Below, piece by piece: positions 1 through 6,989 of a stretch of 29,369 nt of DNA. This DNA is from Clostridiales bacterium. Lineage in GTDB: Bacteria; Bacillota; Clostridia; Peptostreptococcales; Anaerovoracaceae. The notes under the pieces were generated by a model. The model was not told where the DNA came from and did not search any database. It saw only the letters and a program-made list of their open reading frames with translations. Location: the NCBI GenBank assembly GCA_009778945.1, contig WRFF01000002.1, positions 1 to 29,369 on the forward strand, written 5' to 3'. How positions within the stretch are numbered: the stretch's first letter is position 1; every line of letters begins with the position of its first letter. A program made the position numbers and the translations under genes.

Positions 1-66
1 CTCTTCCGCTTCGACCAATTTGATCACGACATAATCATTGATTGGTTTGATTCCAAACTTCGCCAT
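1..66 (-). CDS. groES: GroES co-chaperonin, N-terminal 22 residues (gene runs off the left edge)
   Basis: The minus strand from position 66 reads MAKFGIKPINDYVVIKLVEA followed by EE, which matches the GroES N-terminus (typically IKPLxDRVVxKxxEAEE). The ribosome binding site AAAGGAG lies just upstream of the ATG. A perfect CIRCE operator and a sigma-A-type promoter precede the gene, which is the usual arrangement for HrcA-controlled groESL. GroES caps the GroEL folding chamber in the cytoplasm. Only the start of the gene is in the window; groEL would be expected next to it beyond the edge. One difference from most family members is Tyr where the common GDR motif has Arg (INDYVV). Identification rests on 22 residues plus the operator. 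Confidence 0.85.
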   Translation of the reverse strand, partial: MAKFGIKPINDYVVIKLVEAEE

Positions 67-101
67 TTTCAACTGACTCCTTTCCTGTGCTTTCCAAATT
101 A

Positions 102-128
102 TTAGCACTCACTGTCATTGAGTGCTAA
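102..128. promoter_or_regulatory. CIRCE operator (HrcA binding site) of groES
   Basis: TTAGCACTC, nine bases, then GAGTGCTAA: an exact match to the CIRCE consensus, with perfect 9-bp arms. It lies between the -10 element and the groES start, as in HrcA-repressed class I heat-shock operons. Confidence 0.97.
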
Positions 129-132
129 AAGT

Positions 133-161
133 ACTTTATTACTTCCCGCTATTCTTGTCAA
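133..161 (-). promoter_or_regulatory. Sigma-A-type promoter of groES
   Basis: On the minus strand, TTGACA (156-161) and TAAAGT (133-138) are separated by 17 bp, directly upstream of CIRCE. The -35 is a perfect match and the -10 matches 4 of 6. The promoter sits immediately downstream of the Nudix gene stop. Confidence 0.8.
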
Positions 162-178
162 GGGGGTTTTTGAAAAAA

Positions 179-727
179 CTATACCGAATCAGCCGTTTGC
201 CGCGTCCGATACAGCAAAAGCGCGGCTAAGGTCTTGCCGTCGATAATTTCACCGCGGTCGATCATTTCATAAAGCGCCTCGGGTTCCCAGAGCTCGAGGT
301 CGATCGCCTCGTTTTCGTCGAAATCCGTATCGCCCGCCGTAAGCTCTTCGGCGAGATAGGTATGCAGCATCTCCGTCGAATAACCGACCGACGTATAGAA
401 GGATACGAGGTGCGTCCATTTCGCCGCCGTATAGCCCGTCTCTTCGTGGAGTTCGCGCTTCGCGGCTACAAGCGGGTCGGTTTCTCCGGGATCGAGTTTC
501 CCGGCCGGCAGTTCAAAGATGACTTGCTCCGTCGCCTTCCGAAACTGCCGGACCATCGGGATCTTCCCGTCCGCCGCCACGGCGACGATCAGCACCCCGC
601 CGCTGTGCTCCACAATCTCGCGGTACGACGTATGGCTGTCCTTAACCGTGACTTTGTCCTTGCGCAGATTCAGGATCGCGCCTCTGTAAATCATTTCGCT
701 TGACAGCGTTTTTTCTTCAAAGACCAT
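179..727 (-). CDS. nudF: Nudix hydrolase, ADP-ribose pyrophosphatase type
   Basis: 182 residues, the usual size for NudF/YqkG-type ADP-ribose pyrophosphatases, which hydrolyse ADP-ribose to AMP and ribose 5-phosphate. The Nudix box begins with GKLDPGE and ends with RELHEETGY at about residues 76-99. The N-terminal beta strands (GAILNLRKDKVTVKD) and the segment GGVLIVAVAADGKIPMVRQFR fit the family. There are eight residues rather than the canonical seven between the first Glu and the Arg of the box, a one-residue insertion. The ATG at 727 is preceded by GAAAGGG at good spacing. The gene ends right against the groES promoter. Substrate is inferred from family resemblance; another nucleoside-diphosphate-sugar substrate is possible. 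Confidence 0.9.
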   Translation of the reverse strand: MVFEEKTLSSEMIYRGAILNLRKDKVTVKDSHTSYREIVEHSGGVLIVAVAADGKIPMVRQFRKATEQVIFELPAGKLDPGETDPLVAAKRELHEETGYTAAKWTHLVSFYTSVGYSTEMLHTYLAEELTAGDTDFDENEAIDLELWEPEALYEMIDRGEIIDGKTLAALLLYRTRQTADSV

Positions 728-772
728 CTTTGTGCCCTTTCGTATTTGAATGCAAGAAGGGACGCGTTTTGT

Positions 773-910
773 GCCACTTATTTGCGGTTGTGTACGATTT
801 TTGCGTTAAAACCTTGTATTTTTCTCCTAATTTTTTCTATAATCGCTCATTTATTCACCGTTTTAAGGCTTCTATCAACATAAAATCGTACATAACCGCA
901 ATTTTGTGGC
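773..910. repeat. Inverted-repeat intergenic element, copy 1
   Basis: A 29-nt left arm (773-801) pairs with a 29-nt right arm (882-910) around an 80-nt interior. Both arms, read towards the centre, hold GCCAC, six A/T-rich bases, then GCGGTT(G/A)TGTACGATTTT. The mismatches are mainly in the A/T block, and one difference is a G-U-compatible pair. The interior, read on the minus strand, carries AGCCTTAAAACGGTGAA (854-870), a motif shared in variant form with the other two copies. It fills the gap between the DUF4430-like gene and the Nudix gene; no coding sequence is apparent in that 239-bp gap. Confidence 0.8.
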
Positions 911-966
911 ATAAATAAGACCTGCTTCTGGCATACTAACATAAATGCGCATAGTATTTATTTCTG

Positions 967-1995
967 TCATTCAACGGTGATGACGAGCGGCGGCGCCATG
1001 AGCGCCTTGTCGCCTGTTATCGGATAACAGGCTGAAACCGGATAGGTGCCCGGTTTGTCAAAAGTGAGCTCGAACGTACCGTCCGCACCCGAAGTCGCGA
1101 GCGGCGGATCGATAAACGGCGCGTAAACCGCGGCGCCGGCTCCGCTGTCCGCCATATGCCCCGGTAGCGGCTGACCGGGATTGAGCAGCGCGATCTGCGC
1201 GCCTGCGAGCGTGGTTTCCCCGCGGGCGTCTTCCTTTGCGAAAATATTCAGCATCGGATAGCCGATCAAAGCAAGCTTCAAAGGCTCACCGACTTTGGCG
1301 GAAGCCGTGGCGATCGACTGCGTGCCGGCGCCTTCTCCCGCATTCGCGAACCACGATATGTCATCGGACGTCCCTTTATCATAATCCGCGAGTTTCTGGC
1401 AGTAGAAATGCACGACGTCGCCGTCATGCAAAACAACCTGGTTGGCGGCAAGTCCGGTGTAACCCCAGTCGGTCAGGACGCCGTCATTCGGCGCTTCGCC
1501 GTTGACGAAAGTCATCCAGTTGACCGATTCCGTCCCAAACGCCTTGCTGATAAAGCCCTTGTTCACCGCAAGCTCATCCGACGGCGCCTTGTCCGAACCG
1601 GTAAGGAAGGTTGCCGTCGCGGACACCGCCGCGTCGAGCGCTGTCACATCTTTTATCGGGTCGACCGAAGGATCGTATTCAAAGCCGTATTGTCCCGCGA
1701 TACCCGGCGCGACTGTCACGTCCGGCTCATAGATCAAAAAGCCCGGATCGCCGCTCGCGGGATTTTGCACGTAGATGCTGATATTCACCGCACCCGGCGC
1801 CGCGCCGCCTTCTGTGCTGCCACCGGGGACAAAGCTACCGCCGGGCATCGCGCTTCCGTTCGCTTCGGAACCCGCCGGCGCGCTGCCTCCTGCGTTCGCC
1901 CCGTTCCCGCAGCCCGCGAAAACAAATACCAGCGCCGTTATGGCAATAAGGCAAAGTATTGTCCGTAATTTCCCGTTTCTTTTCATTTCACGCAT
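967..1995 (-). CDS. DUF4430-like surface lipoprotein (transcobalamin C-terminal-domain-like)
   Basis: 342 residues from the ATG at 1995. That start has AGGAG at the right distance, whereas an in-frame TTG further upstream does not. The N-terminus is MREMKRNGKLRTILCLIAI, a hydrophobic stretch and the lipobox VFAGC, so it should be a lipoprotein. A Gly/Ala/Ser/Pro-rich linker follows. The middle segment (WMTFVNGEAPNDGV and DGDVVHFYCQ) resembles DUF4430, the fold of the C-terminal domain of intrinsic factor/transcobalamin. The last ~110 residues look like a beta-sandwich with a carboxypeptidase-regulatory-like pattern (GADGTFELTFDKPGTYPV). A TATAAT (2029-2034) lies upstream without a clear -35. 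The neighbouring upstream gene encodes an alpha/alpha-barrel protein like the other half of intrinsic factor. The ligand is unknown; corrinoid binding is only an inference. Confidence 0.75.
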   Translation of the reverse strand: MREMKRNGKLRTILCLIAITALVFVFAGCGNGANAGGSAPAGSEANGSAMPGGSFVPGGSTEGGAAPGAVNISIYVQNPASGDPGFLIYEPDVTVAPGIAGQYGFEYDPSVDPIKDVTALDAAVSATATFLTGSDKAPSDELAVNKGFISKAFGTESVNWMTFVNGEAPNDGVLTDWGYTGLAANQVVLHDGDVVHFYCQKLADYDKGTSDDISWFANAGEGAGTQSIATASAKVGEPLKLALIGYPMLNIFAKEDARGETTLAGAQIALLNPGQPLPGHMADSGAGAAVYAPFIDPPLATSGADGTFELTFDKPGTYPVSACYPITGDKALMAPPLVITVE

Positions 1996-2147
1996 CCCTT
2001 TTCTCCTGTCTATGAATTCTTTTCTCAAATTATACCTATAATCTTAACCTGTCGCGAAAGCGGCGTGCAACCTTCTCTCCGACTGTGCGCAAACTGCGCA
2101 AAAAATCGCCAAAACAGAAATGCGGCGACACCGTTCATCATGCGCTG

Positions 2148-3437
2148 CTAATTATCCGAATCGTCTTCTTCCTCGAAAAGCGAATCGTCTTCCCTCGGAA
2201 GCGAATCTTTTTCCTTCTTCGGAAGGAGCCGCCGCGAGACCGCCAGGAGCACGAGCGCAGCGGCGCCGAAGATCCCGTCGCGGATCAAATCGGAAGTGGA
2301 AAGATTTCCGGAATCGTTCAATTCCGCTTCGGTTGTGATTCTGTACAGAGCGGACTGTCCGGCCACGCTGCGATAAAGCGCGTTCAACGCGTAGAAGCCC
2401 TGATCCGTGGATATCGGATCGGGCGAATTCGCAAACTGCTCGGAAAGCGAAACGCGGAAAGCGCCGACAGCGGGCAAATAGTACCGCATAAGCGCGTCAT
2501 AGGCCGAGTGCCCATCCTTCACGAAACGCGGATCGTTCGCCGCAATGCCGTAAGCGTTCAGCGCGACCAGGACTTGCGCGCTGCTTTCAAGCGTCCCGAA
2601 ACCGCCGTCTGCCGACTGTTTCGAAGACAGCCAGGCAAGGGCGCGATTCGTTGCCGCGGCAACCGTTTCGGGGGGGATCGTGACACCGTTTGAATTATTA
2701 TCGGAGGCCGAGTTTCCGGTACTATTTTTTTCGCTTGCCTGCAGCGCGTACGGCGCGAGCGCCTGCAGCGCGAAGGCCGTCACGTCCGGATTGGCCGGCT
2801 GGCCGGCGCTTCCGATCAAGTTCCAGCCGCCGCCGTCCGTCTGATGCGCGAGCAGCCAGCCGATATAGGTTTCGCGGGTCGACGGATCGGCTGTTTTGAA
2901 GCCGGCCGAATCCAAAGCGAGCAGCGCGTAAGCAGGCCCGTTGGCGCCCTGTTTCAGATTGTCCGCCGGCTTTTCGAGCGGCGCGAGGAAATCGGCGCCA
3001 TGAAATGCGCGCGGTGAAACGCTGACGGAAACGAGCGCGAGCGAAATACGCGCGTAGTCCGTGAAGCGGTCCGCGATCGGCTTCCCGCCCTTGTCGAAAT
3101 AGTCCGGCAGGGCGGCTTCGAGATTTTTCAAATAATTCTTTTTCGCGACCGCCGTGATCTTTCCCGCCCGGGCGAGCGCAAAAACAGTCCAGTCTCCCTG
3201 CACCTGGCCCGGCGCGGGAGAAGGGACGGTCTTGAGTTCATAGGCCGCCAGATCGTTCATCTGTTTGCCAAGCTCCTGAGATGTGGGGAGCGCCGCTTCG
3301 GATTGGCGCATAGGATATGAGGCAGCTGCGGCAAAAGCAGGCGTCGGCAAAAATGCGCCGGCAGCCAAAACCGCGCAGAGAAACGCAGTTATTGTTATTC
3401 GCATCGCCGCTCTATCCGCAAACGCTTTGATCCGCAT
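2148..3437 (-). CDS. Secreted, C-terminally anchored prenyltransferase/squalene-oxidase-repeat (alpha/alpha-barrel) protein
   Basis: 429 residues. A signal peptide (hydrophobic TITAFLCAVLAAGAFLP, then AFA-AAA) starts the protein. Repeats of the prenyltransferase/squalene-cyclase type follow: QTDGGGWNL with PDVTAFALQALAPY, and QSADGGFGTLESSAQVLVAL. These build an alpha6/alpha6 toroid, as in the N-terminal domain of transcobalamin and intrinsic factor. A transmembrane segment near residues 388-405 (IFGAAALVLLAVSRRLLPKK) and an acidic cytosolic tail suggest membrane anchoring on the outside of the cell. The cyclase DXDD acid motif is not seen, so a binding rather than catalytic role is likely. 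The start lies 4 nt after the tsaC stop with a weak ribosome binding site; an ATG 11 codons downstream is an alternative. Confidence 0.72.
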   Translation of the reverse strand: MRIKAFADRAAMRITITAFLCAVLAAGAFLPTPAFAAAASYPMRQSEAALPTSQELGKQMNDLAAYELKTVPSPAPGQVQGDWTVFALARAGKITAVAKKNYLKNLEAALPDYFDKGGKPIADRFTDYARISLALVSVSVSPRAFHGADFLAPLEKPADNLKQGANGPAYALLALDSAGFKTADPSTRETYIGWLLAHQTDGGGWNLIGSAGQPANPDVTAFALQALAPYALQASEKNSTGNSASDNNSNGVTIPPETVAAATNRALAWLSSKQSADGGFGTLESSAQVLVALNAYGIAANDPRFVKDGHSAYDALMRYYLPAVGAFRVSLSEQFANSPDPISTDQGFYALNALYRSVAGQSALYRITTEAELNDSGNLSTSDLIRDGIFGAAALVLLAVSRRLLPKKEKDSLPREDDSLFEEEDDSDN

Positions 3438-3441
3438 TTCT

Positions 3442-4536
3442 TTAGACCCGTATCACGTGGTATCCCGCCGCTTTCATCATGCGGTTCATCACGGAAAACC
3501 CGAGGTCGTTTTCCTGCGGGAGCGCGCCCGCGAGGATCAGGTCGACGCCGGACGCGTCCAAATCGCGCAGCCGCGCGTAGAAGTCATGCGCAGCACCCGT
3601 GAAATCGCTCGCTTCAAAGAGCAGCACGCCGACCCGCCGTCCGATTCGTTCGTTCAGGGCTTTGAGGCGCAAAGCTTCCCGTTCAACGCGGTCCCGGTCG
3701 CCTTCAAGTACGACCATCTCCGCCTTCGGCGCATAGTGCCTGTATTTCATGCCGGGGGAGCGCGGCGTCAGGGAGCCAAAAGGGGAACCGTCCCCTTTTG
3801 GCTCCCCTGTCTCCGCGAGCAGCGCCGGATCCAAGACCACCTCCGCGTCGAGCCCCGCCGCGAGATCCGCGGCGCTTAAGTATCCGGGCCGCAAAATCTG
3901 CGGCGGCGTTGCCGTCATATCCACCACGGTGGATTCGATGCCTATCCGGCTGTCCGCGCCCGCGAGGATCACGTCCGCTTTTCCGTCCAGGTCGGCGATC
4001 ACGTCCGCCGCGCGCGTTGGGCTCGGGCGGCCGGACAGATTCGCGGACGGCGCCGCGACCGGCGTACCCGCCATGCGGATCAGCGCGAGCGCCACCGGGT
4101 CATCCGGCAGCCGCACGCCGACGGTGGAAAGCCTGCCCGACACCGCAGCCGGAACCTCGGCCCGCTTCTCCACGATTATGGTAAGCGGCCCCGGCCAGAA
4201 AGCGTCCGCGAGTTTCACGACGCCGGGCGTGTATTCGCGCGCGAGCAGGCCGAGATCGCTCGCCCGCGCGATATGCACAATGCTGGGATTGTCGGACGGC
4301 CGCCCCTTCGCCGCGTAGATTTTTTTCAGCGCCGGTTCGGAAAACGCGTCCGCGCCGAGACCGTACACCGTCTCCGTCGGGAAGGCCACGATCCCGCCGG
4401 CGCGGACCACAGCCGCCGCTTCCGCGATCTTTGCCTCCGCGTCGCGGACAACTTCCTGAGCCGCGGGGTCACGCAGGGCCTGCGCCGCGCGCAGCACTTC
4501 CTCTGTGTAACTTCTTACATCTAAGATCTTACTCAA
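3442..4536 (-). CDS. tsaC: L-threonylcarbamoyladenylate synthase (Sua5/YwlC type)
   Basis: 364 residues. It makes threonylcarbamoyl-AMP from threonine, bicarbonate and ATP, the first step of t6A37 modification of ANN-decoding tRNAs. The catalytic domain shows FPTETVYGLGADA (about 52-64), KGRPSDNPSIVHI, WPGPLTII, VAAPSANLSGRPSPT and the ESTVVDM segment. The C-terminal Sua5 domain begins at SPGMKYRHYAPKAE. The only plausible start is TTG at 4536, since no in-frame ATG precedes the conserved core; a GTG 13 codons in is the alternative. The gene begins 4 nt after the prfA stop. The linker between the two domains contains a peptide encoded by a perfect DNA palindrome (3771-3806). prmC, often found between prfA and this gene, is absent here. 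Confidence 0.95.
   Translation of the reverse strand: MSKILDVRSYTEEVLRAAQALRDPAAQEVVRDAEAKIAEAAAVVRAGGIVAFPTETVYGLGADAFSEPALKKIYAAKGRPSDNPSIVHIARASDLGLLAREYTPGVVKLADAFWPGPLTIIVEKRAEVPAAVSGRLSTVGVRLPDDPVALALIRMAGTPVAAPSANLSGRPSPTRAADVIADLDGKADVILAGADSRIGIESTVVDMTATPPQILRPGYLSAADLAAGLDAEVVLDPALLAETGEPKGDGSPFGSLTPRSPGMKYRHYAPKAEMVVLEGDRDRVEREALRLKALNERIGRRVGVLLFEASDFTGAAHDFYARLRDLDASGVDLILAGALPQENDLGFSVMNRMMKAAGYHVIRV
3771..3806. repeat. Perfect 16-bp-arm palindrome inside tsaC
   Basis: GGGAGCCAAAAGGGGA (3771-3786), loop ACCG, then TCCCCTTTTGGCTCCC (3791-3806). It lies in frame in the tsaC linker and encodes GEPKGDGSPFGS just before the conserved SPGMKYRHYAP motif. The core read on the minus strand, GGGGACGGTTCCCC, resembles GGGGACAGGTGCCC next to the leuA leader hairpin. 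Confidence 0.9.
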
Positions 4537-4540
4537 ACGA

Positions 4541-5608
4541 TCAGAACTCTTTCATTTTTTCCGCACGGTCGTTCGTGATCAATCCGTCTACGATCTCGTC
4601 TATATCGCCGTCCATGAACTGCGGCAGCTTGTACAGCGTCATACCGATGCGATGATCGCTCACGCGCCCCTGCGGAAAATTGTATGTGCGGATGCGCTCG
4701 CTGCGATCGCCGCTACCAACCATCGAACGGCGCGTATCGGAAACTTCTTTGTTTTTTTCCTGTATCGCGAGATCGTACAGCCTTGCGCGCAGCACTTTAA
4801 AAGCTTTGTCTTTATTCTTGATCTGCGACTTCTCATCCTGACAGGAGACGACCATGCCCGTGGGGATATGGGTAAGGCGCACCGCCGAGTCCGTCGTGTT
4901 GACGCTCTGCCCGCCGTTCCCCGATGACCGAAAGACGTCGACCCGTACATCGTTCGGATCAATCTCCACCTCGACTTCATCGGCCTCGGGCAGCACCGCC
5001 ACCGTTGCCGCCGACGTATGGATGCGCCCGGAGGTTTCCGTCTCGGGCACGCGCTGTACGCGGTGTACGCCGCTCTCATATTTAAGCCGCGAATACGCGC
5101 CCTTGCCGCGGATCATCAGCGACGCTTCCTTCACGCCTCCGAGTTCCGTCGCGTTCAAATCGATCATTTCGGTCTTCCAGCCGCGCCGCTCCGCGTAGCG
5201 CAGATACATGCGCAGCAGGTCGCCGCCAAAGAGGCTCGCCTCCTCGCCGCCCGTCCCCGCGCGAATTTCAAGGATCACGTTGCGGCCGTCGTTCGGGTCC
5301 TTCGGCAGCAACAACACACGCAGTCCCTCTTCACCCGCCGCGATCCTGTCCTTTAGTTCCGCAAGCTCCTCTTTGAAAAGCTCGCGCTCGTCCTCGTCCA
5401 AGCCACCGCCGTCAAGCAACGTTTCCGTCTCCGCGAGCGCGCGCTTATTCTCCTTATACGCACCGTATTCCCGCACGACCGGATCGAGCTCGTCCATCTC
5501 CTTTACGATCTTCCGCCATTCAGGCTGGTTCGCGATCACGCCCGGATCCGAAGCCTTCGCGGAAAGCTCCTCGTATTTCTCCAAAATAAAATCCAATTTG
5601 TCAAACAT
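4541..5608 (-). CDS. prfA: Peptide chain release factor 1 (RF1)
   Basis: 355 residues, full family length. RF1 recognises UAA and UAG stop codons and triggers peptide release on the ribosome. The GGQ catalytic motif is at about residues 232-234 ([17 protein letters not shown]). The stop-codon-reading tripeptide region is [14 protein letters not shown] (PET at 188-190), as in RF1 rather than RF2 (SPF). The N-terminus [18 protein letters not shown] is typical, supporting the ATG at 5608; AAAGG lies rather far upstream. The rpmE terminator separates it from rpmE, so its promoter should lie in the short gap 5609-5661, but no convincing -35/-10 pair was found. It probably co-transcribes with tsaC, 4 nt downstream. 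Confidence 0.98.
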   Translation of the reverse strand: MFDKLDFILEKYEELSAKASDPGVIANQPEWRKIVKEMDELDPVVREYGAYKENKRALAETETLLDGGGLDEDERELFKEELAELKDRIAAGEEGLRVLLLPKDPNDGRNVILEIRAGTGGEEASLFGGDLLRMYLRYAERRGWKTEMIDLNATELGGVKEASLMIRGKGAYSRLKYESGVHRVQRVPETETSGRIHTSAATVAVLPEADEVEVEIDPNDVRVDVFRSSGNGGQSVNTTDSAVRLTHIPTGMVVSCQDEKSQIKNKDKAFKVLRARLYDLAIQEKNKEVSDTRRSMVGSGDRSERIRTYNFPQGRVSDHRIGMTLYKLPQFMDGDIDEIVDGLITNDRAEKMKEF

Positions 5609-5661
5609 GTTTTGCGCTATGGCCTTTCTTGTATAAATTCCGCATACTTTTTCTCACACAA

Positions 5662-5685
5662 AATGCCGCGCGGATGCGCGGCATT
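5662..5685 (-). terminator. Rho-independent terminator of rpmE
   Basis: On the minus strand, AATGCCGCGC, loop ATCC, GCGCGGCATT, then TTGTGTG. The 10-bp stem is perfect and lies 17 nt after the rpmE stop codon. The T-tract is short, so termination may be partial. Confidence 0.75.
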
Positions 5686-5702
5686 CCGAATATGTCCATA
5701 AT

Positions 5703-5900
5703 CTAAAGGTTGTACTTGTTCTTGAATTTCTCGACGCGGCCGCCGCGGTTGATAAACTTCTGCTGCCCCGTGAAGAACGGATGGCACGCCGAGCAAACGT
5801 CGAGCTTGACCTCGTCTTCGGTCGACTGCGTTTCCCACGTATTGCCGCAGGCGCAGGTCACCTTCGTCGTCTTATATTCCGGATGGATTCCTTGTTTCAT
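5703..5900 (-). CDS. rpmE: 50S ribosomal protein L31, zinc-binding form
   Basis: 65 residues starting [19 protein letters not shown] at the ATG at 5900, preceded by GGAAAGGAACAG. Cysteines in CAC (16 and 18) and CSAC (36 and 39) form the zinc-ribbon set of the C+ type of L31. The tail [20 protein letters not shown] is characteristic. A longer open frame continues upstream to 6488, but it has no family resemblance and L31 always begins near MKxxIHP, so it is not part of the gene. It is likely transcribed alone from the upstream promoter to the terminator at 5662-5685. Confidence 0.97.
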   Translation of the reverse strand: MKQGIHPEYKTTKVTCACGNTWETQSTEDEVKLDVCSACHPFFTGQQKFINRGGRVEKFKNKYNL

Positions 5901-6038
5901 AATAAATCTGTTCCTTTCCCTGATCTTGCGCGCACGGCCCCGGCTGCCGTCCGGCTCTCGCCCGGCGTTGCCTATTCGTACGCTATCCTTGCCGCCTCTC
6001 TTCTTTATTCTTCGTGGCAGCTCCATCAAAAGACAGCC

Positions 6039-6067
6039 TATATAGTGTACACAAAAATGCAGGGCAA
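6039..6067 (-). promoter_or_regulatory. Possible rpmE promoter
   Basis: On the minus strand, TTGCCC (6062-6067), 17 bp, then TATATA (6039-6044), each a 4/6 match to consensus. This would give a leader of about 130 nt before rpmE. It is the best candidate in the 288-bp gap 5901-6189; nothing else in the gap looks coding. Confidence 0.4.
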
Positions 6068-6096
6068 TGCAAATAAATTTGACATAAATTTTTTGA

Positions 6097-6120
6097 AAAA
6101 CCATTGGGAAAACCATTGGG
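6097..6120. repeat. Two tandem copies of a 12-bp unit
   Basis: AAAACCATTGGG occurs twice back to back (6097-6108 and 6109-6120), upstream of the rpmE promoter candidate. No function is apparent. Confidence 0.85.
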
Positions 6121-6189
6121 ATTAGACGCCGGATCCTTCGAAAACCTTTTCCGCTCCCGGCCCCCCCGCGGGATGCCTCTCTTTTTTTA

Positions 6190-6960
6190 TTATATAAGTA
6201 TGTCATCAACGATTGCCTTTTTCTTTTTGTCCAGCGCGTCATAATGCGCGGCGATCCAGGCGCGTAGCATTTCGGGACGGCGCTCGGCGGTGAGGCGTAG
6301 CGCCTGCTCAAAATTCCAAAGCTCGATCTTGCGGTGGTTTCCGGAAAGCAGCACTTCCGGCACATCCGTCCCCTCATACGATGCCGGGCGCGTGTACTGC
6401 GGATATTCGAGCAGACCCGAATAAACGGATTCCTCCCGGTGCGATTCCTCGGAACCAAGTACACCTGGCACAAGGCGGCATACGACATCGATCAACGCCA
6501 TCGCCGCAACCTCGCCGCCGGTCAGCACATAATCGCCGACCGAAACCTCTTCAAAGCCGAACGCGTCGAGTGCGCGTTGATCCACGCCCTCATAGTGGCC
6601 ACAGAGCAGGATGAGACGCTCCTCGCGGGAAAGCTCTTCCGCAAGCGTCTGGTCGAGGAGCCGTCCGCGCGGCGAAAGATAGAGGCGGCGAGCGGCGGAC
6701 AGTGCGCTTGACACGTACGCAGCTTTCGGGGATTCTCCGAGCGCGCGCATCGCGGCGAAGATCGGCTGCGCCGTCATGAGCTGTCCGGCGCCGCCGCCGA
6801 ACGGATAATCATCAGCTTTCCGGTGTTTGTCCTCCGTATGATCCCGAATATCGGTCACGGCAAACTCAAGCAATCCCCGCTCCGCTGCACGGCCGATCAC
6901 GCCCGTCGAAAGTACAGCGGGAAACATCTCCGGAAACAAGGTCAGGATATCGATTTTCAT
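6190..6960 (-). CDS. trmD: tRNA (guanine37-N1)-methyltransferase
   Basis: 256 residues. TrmD methylates N1 of G37 next to the anticodon using S-adenosylmethionine and prevents +1 frameshifting. Family signatures are complete: [13 protein letters not shown] at the start, [20 protein letters not shown], and the trefoil-knot SAM site [14 protein letters not shown] plus [18 protein letters not shown]. The C-terminal HTRPAxYxG-type segment appears as [24 protein letters not shown]. It lies 29 nt downstream of the nucleotidyltransferase/phosphatase fusion rather than in the common rpsP-rimM-trmD-rplS operon, so it may be co-transcribed with the radical SAM cluster. No clear terminator was seen after its stop. 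Confidence 0.97.
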   Translation of the reverse strand: MKIDILTLFPEMFPAVLSTGVIGRAAERGLLEFAVTDIRDHTEDKHRKADDYPFGGGAGQLMTAQPIFAAMRALGESPKAAYVSSALSAARRLYLSPRGRLLDQTLAEELSREERLILLCGHYEGVDQRALDAFGFEEVSVGDYVLTGGEVAAMALIDVVCRLVPGVLGSEESHREESVYSGLLEYPQYTRPASYEGTDVPEVLLSGNHRKIELWNFEQALRLTAERRPEMLRAWIAAHYDALDKKKKAIVDDILI

Positions 6961-6989
6961 GGAATTATTTTATCATGGCTACCGCCGCT

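Noticed and set aside
928..960. ATACTA...TAGTAT repeat after the DUF4430-like gene as a terminator
   Set aside because: The stem is only about six A/T-rich pairs with a long loop and no T-tract on the gene's strand.
5609..5661. Promoter for prfA between the rpmE terminator and the start codon
   Set aside because: TATACA is present, but no acceptable -35 lies 16-18 bp upstream; left unassigned.
5703..6488. 261-codon frame extending rpmE upstream
   Set aside because: Only the last 65 residues are L31; the upstream part overlaps trmD and has no ribosome binding site or recognisable sequence.
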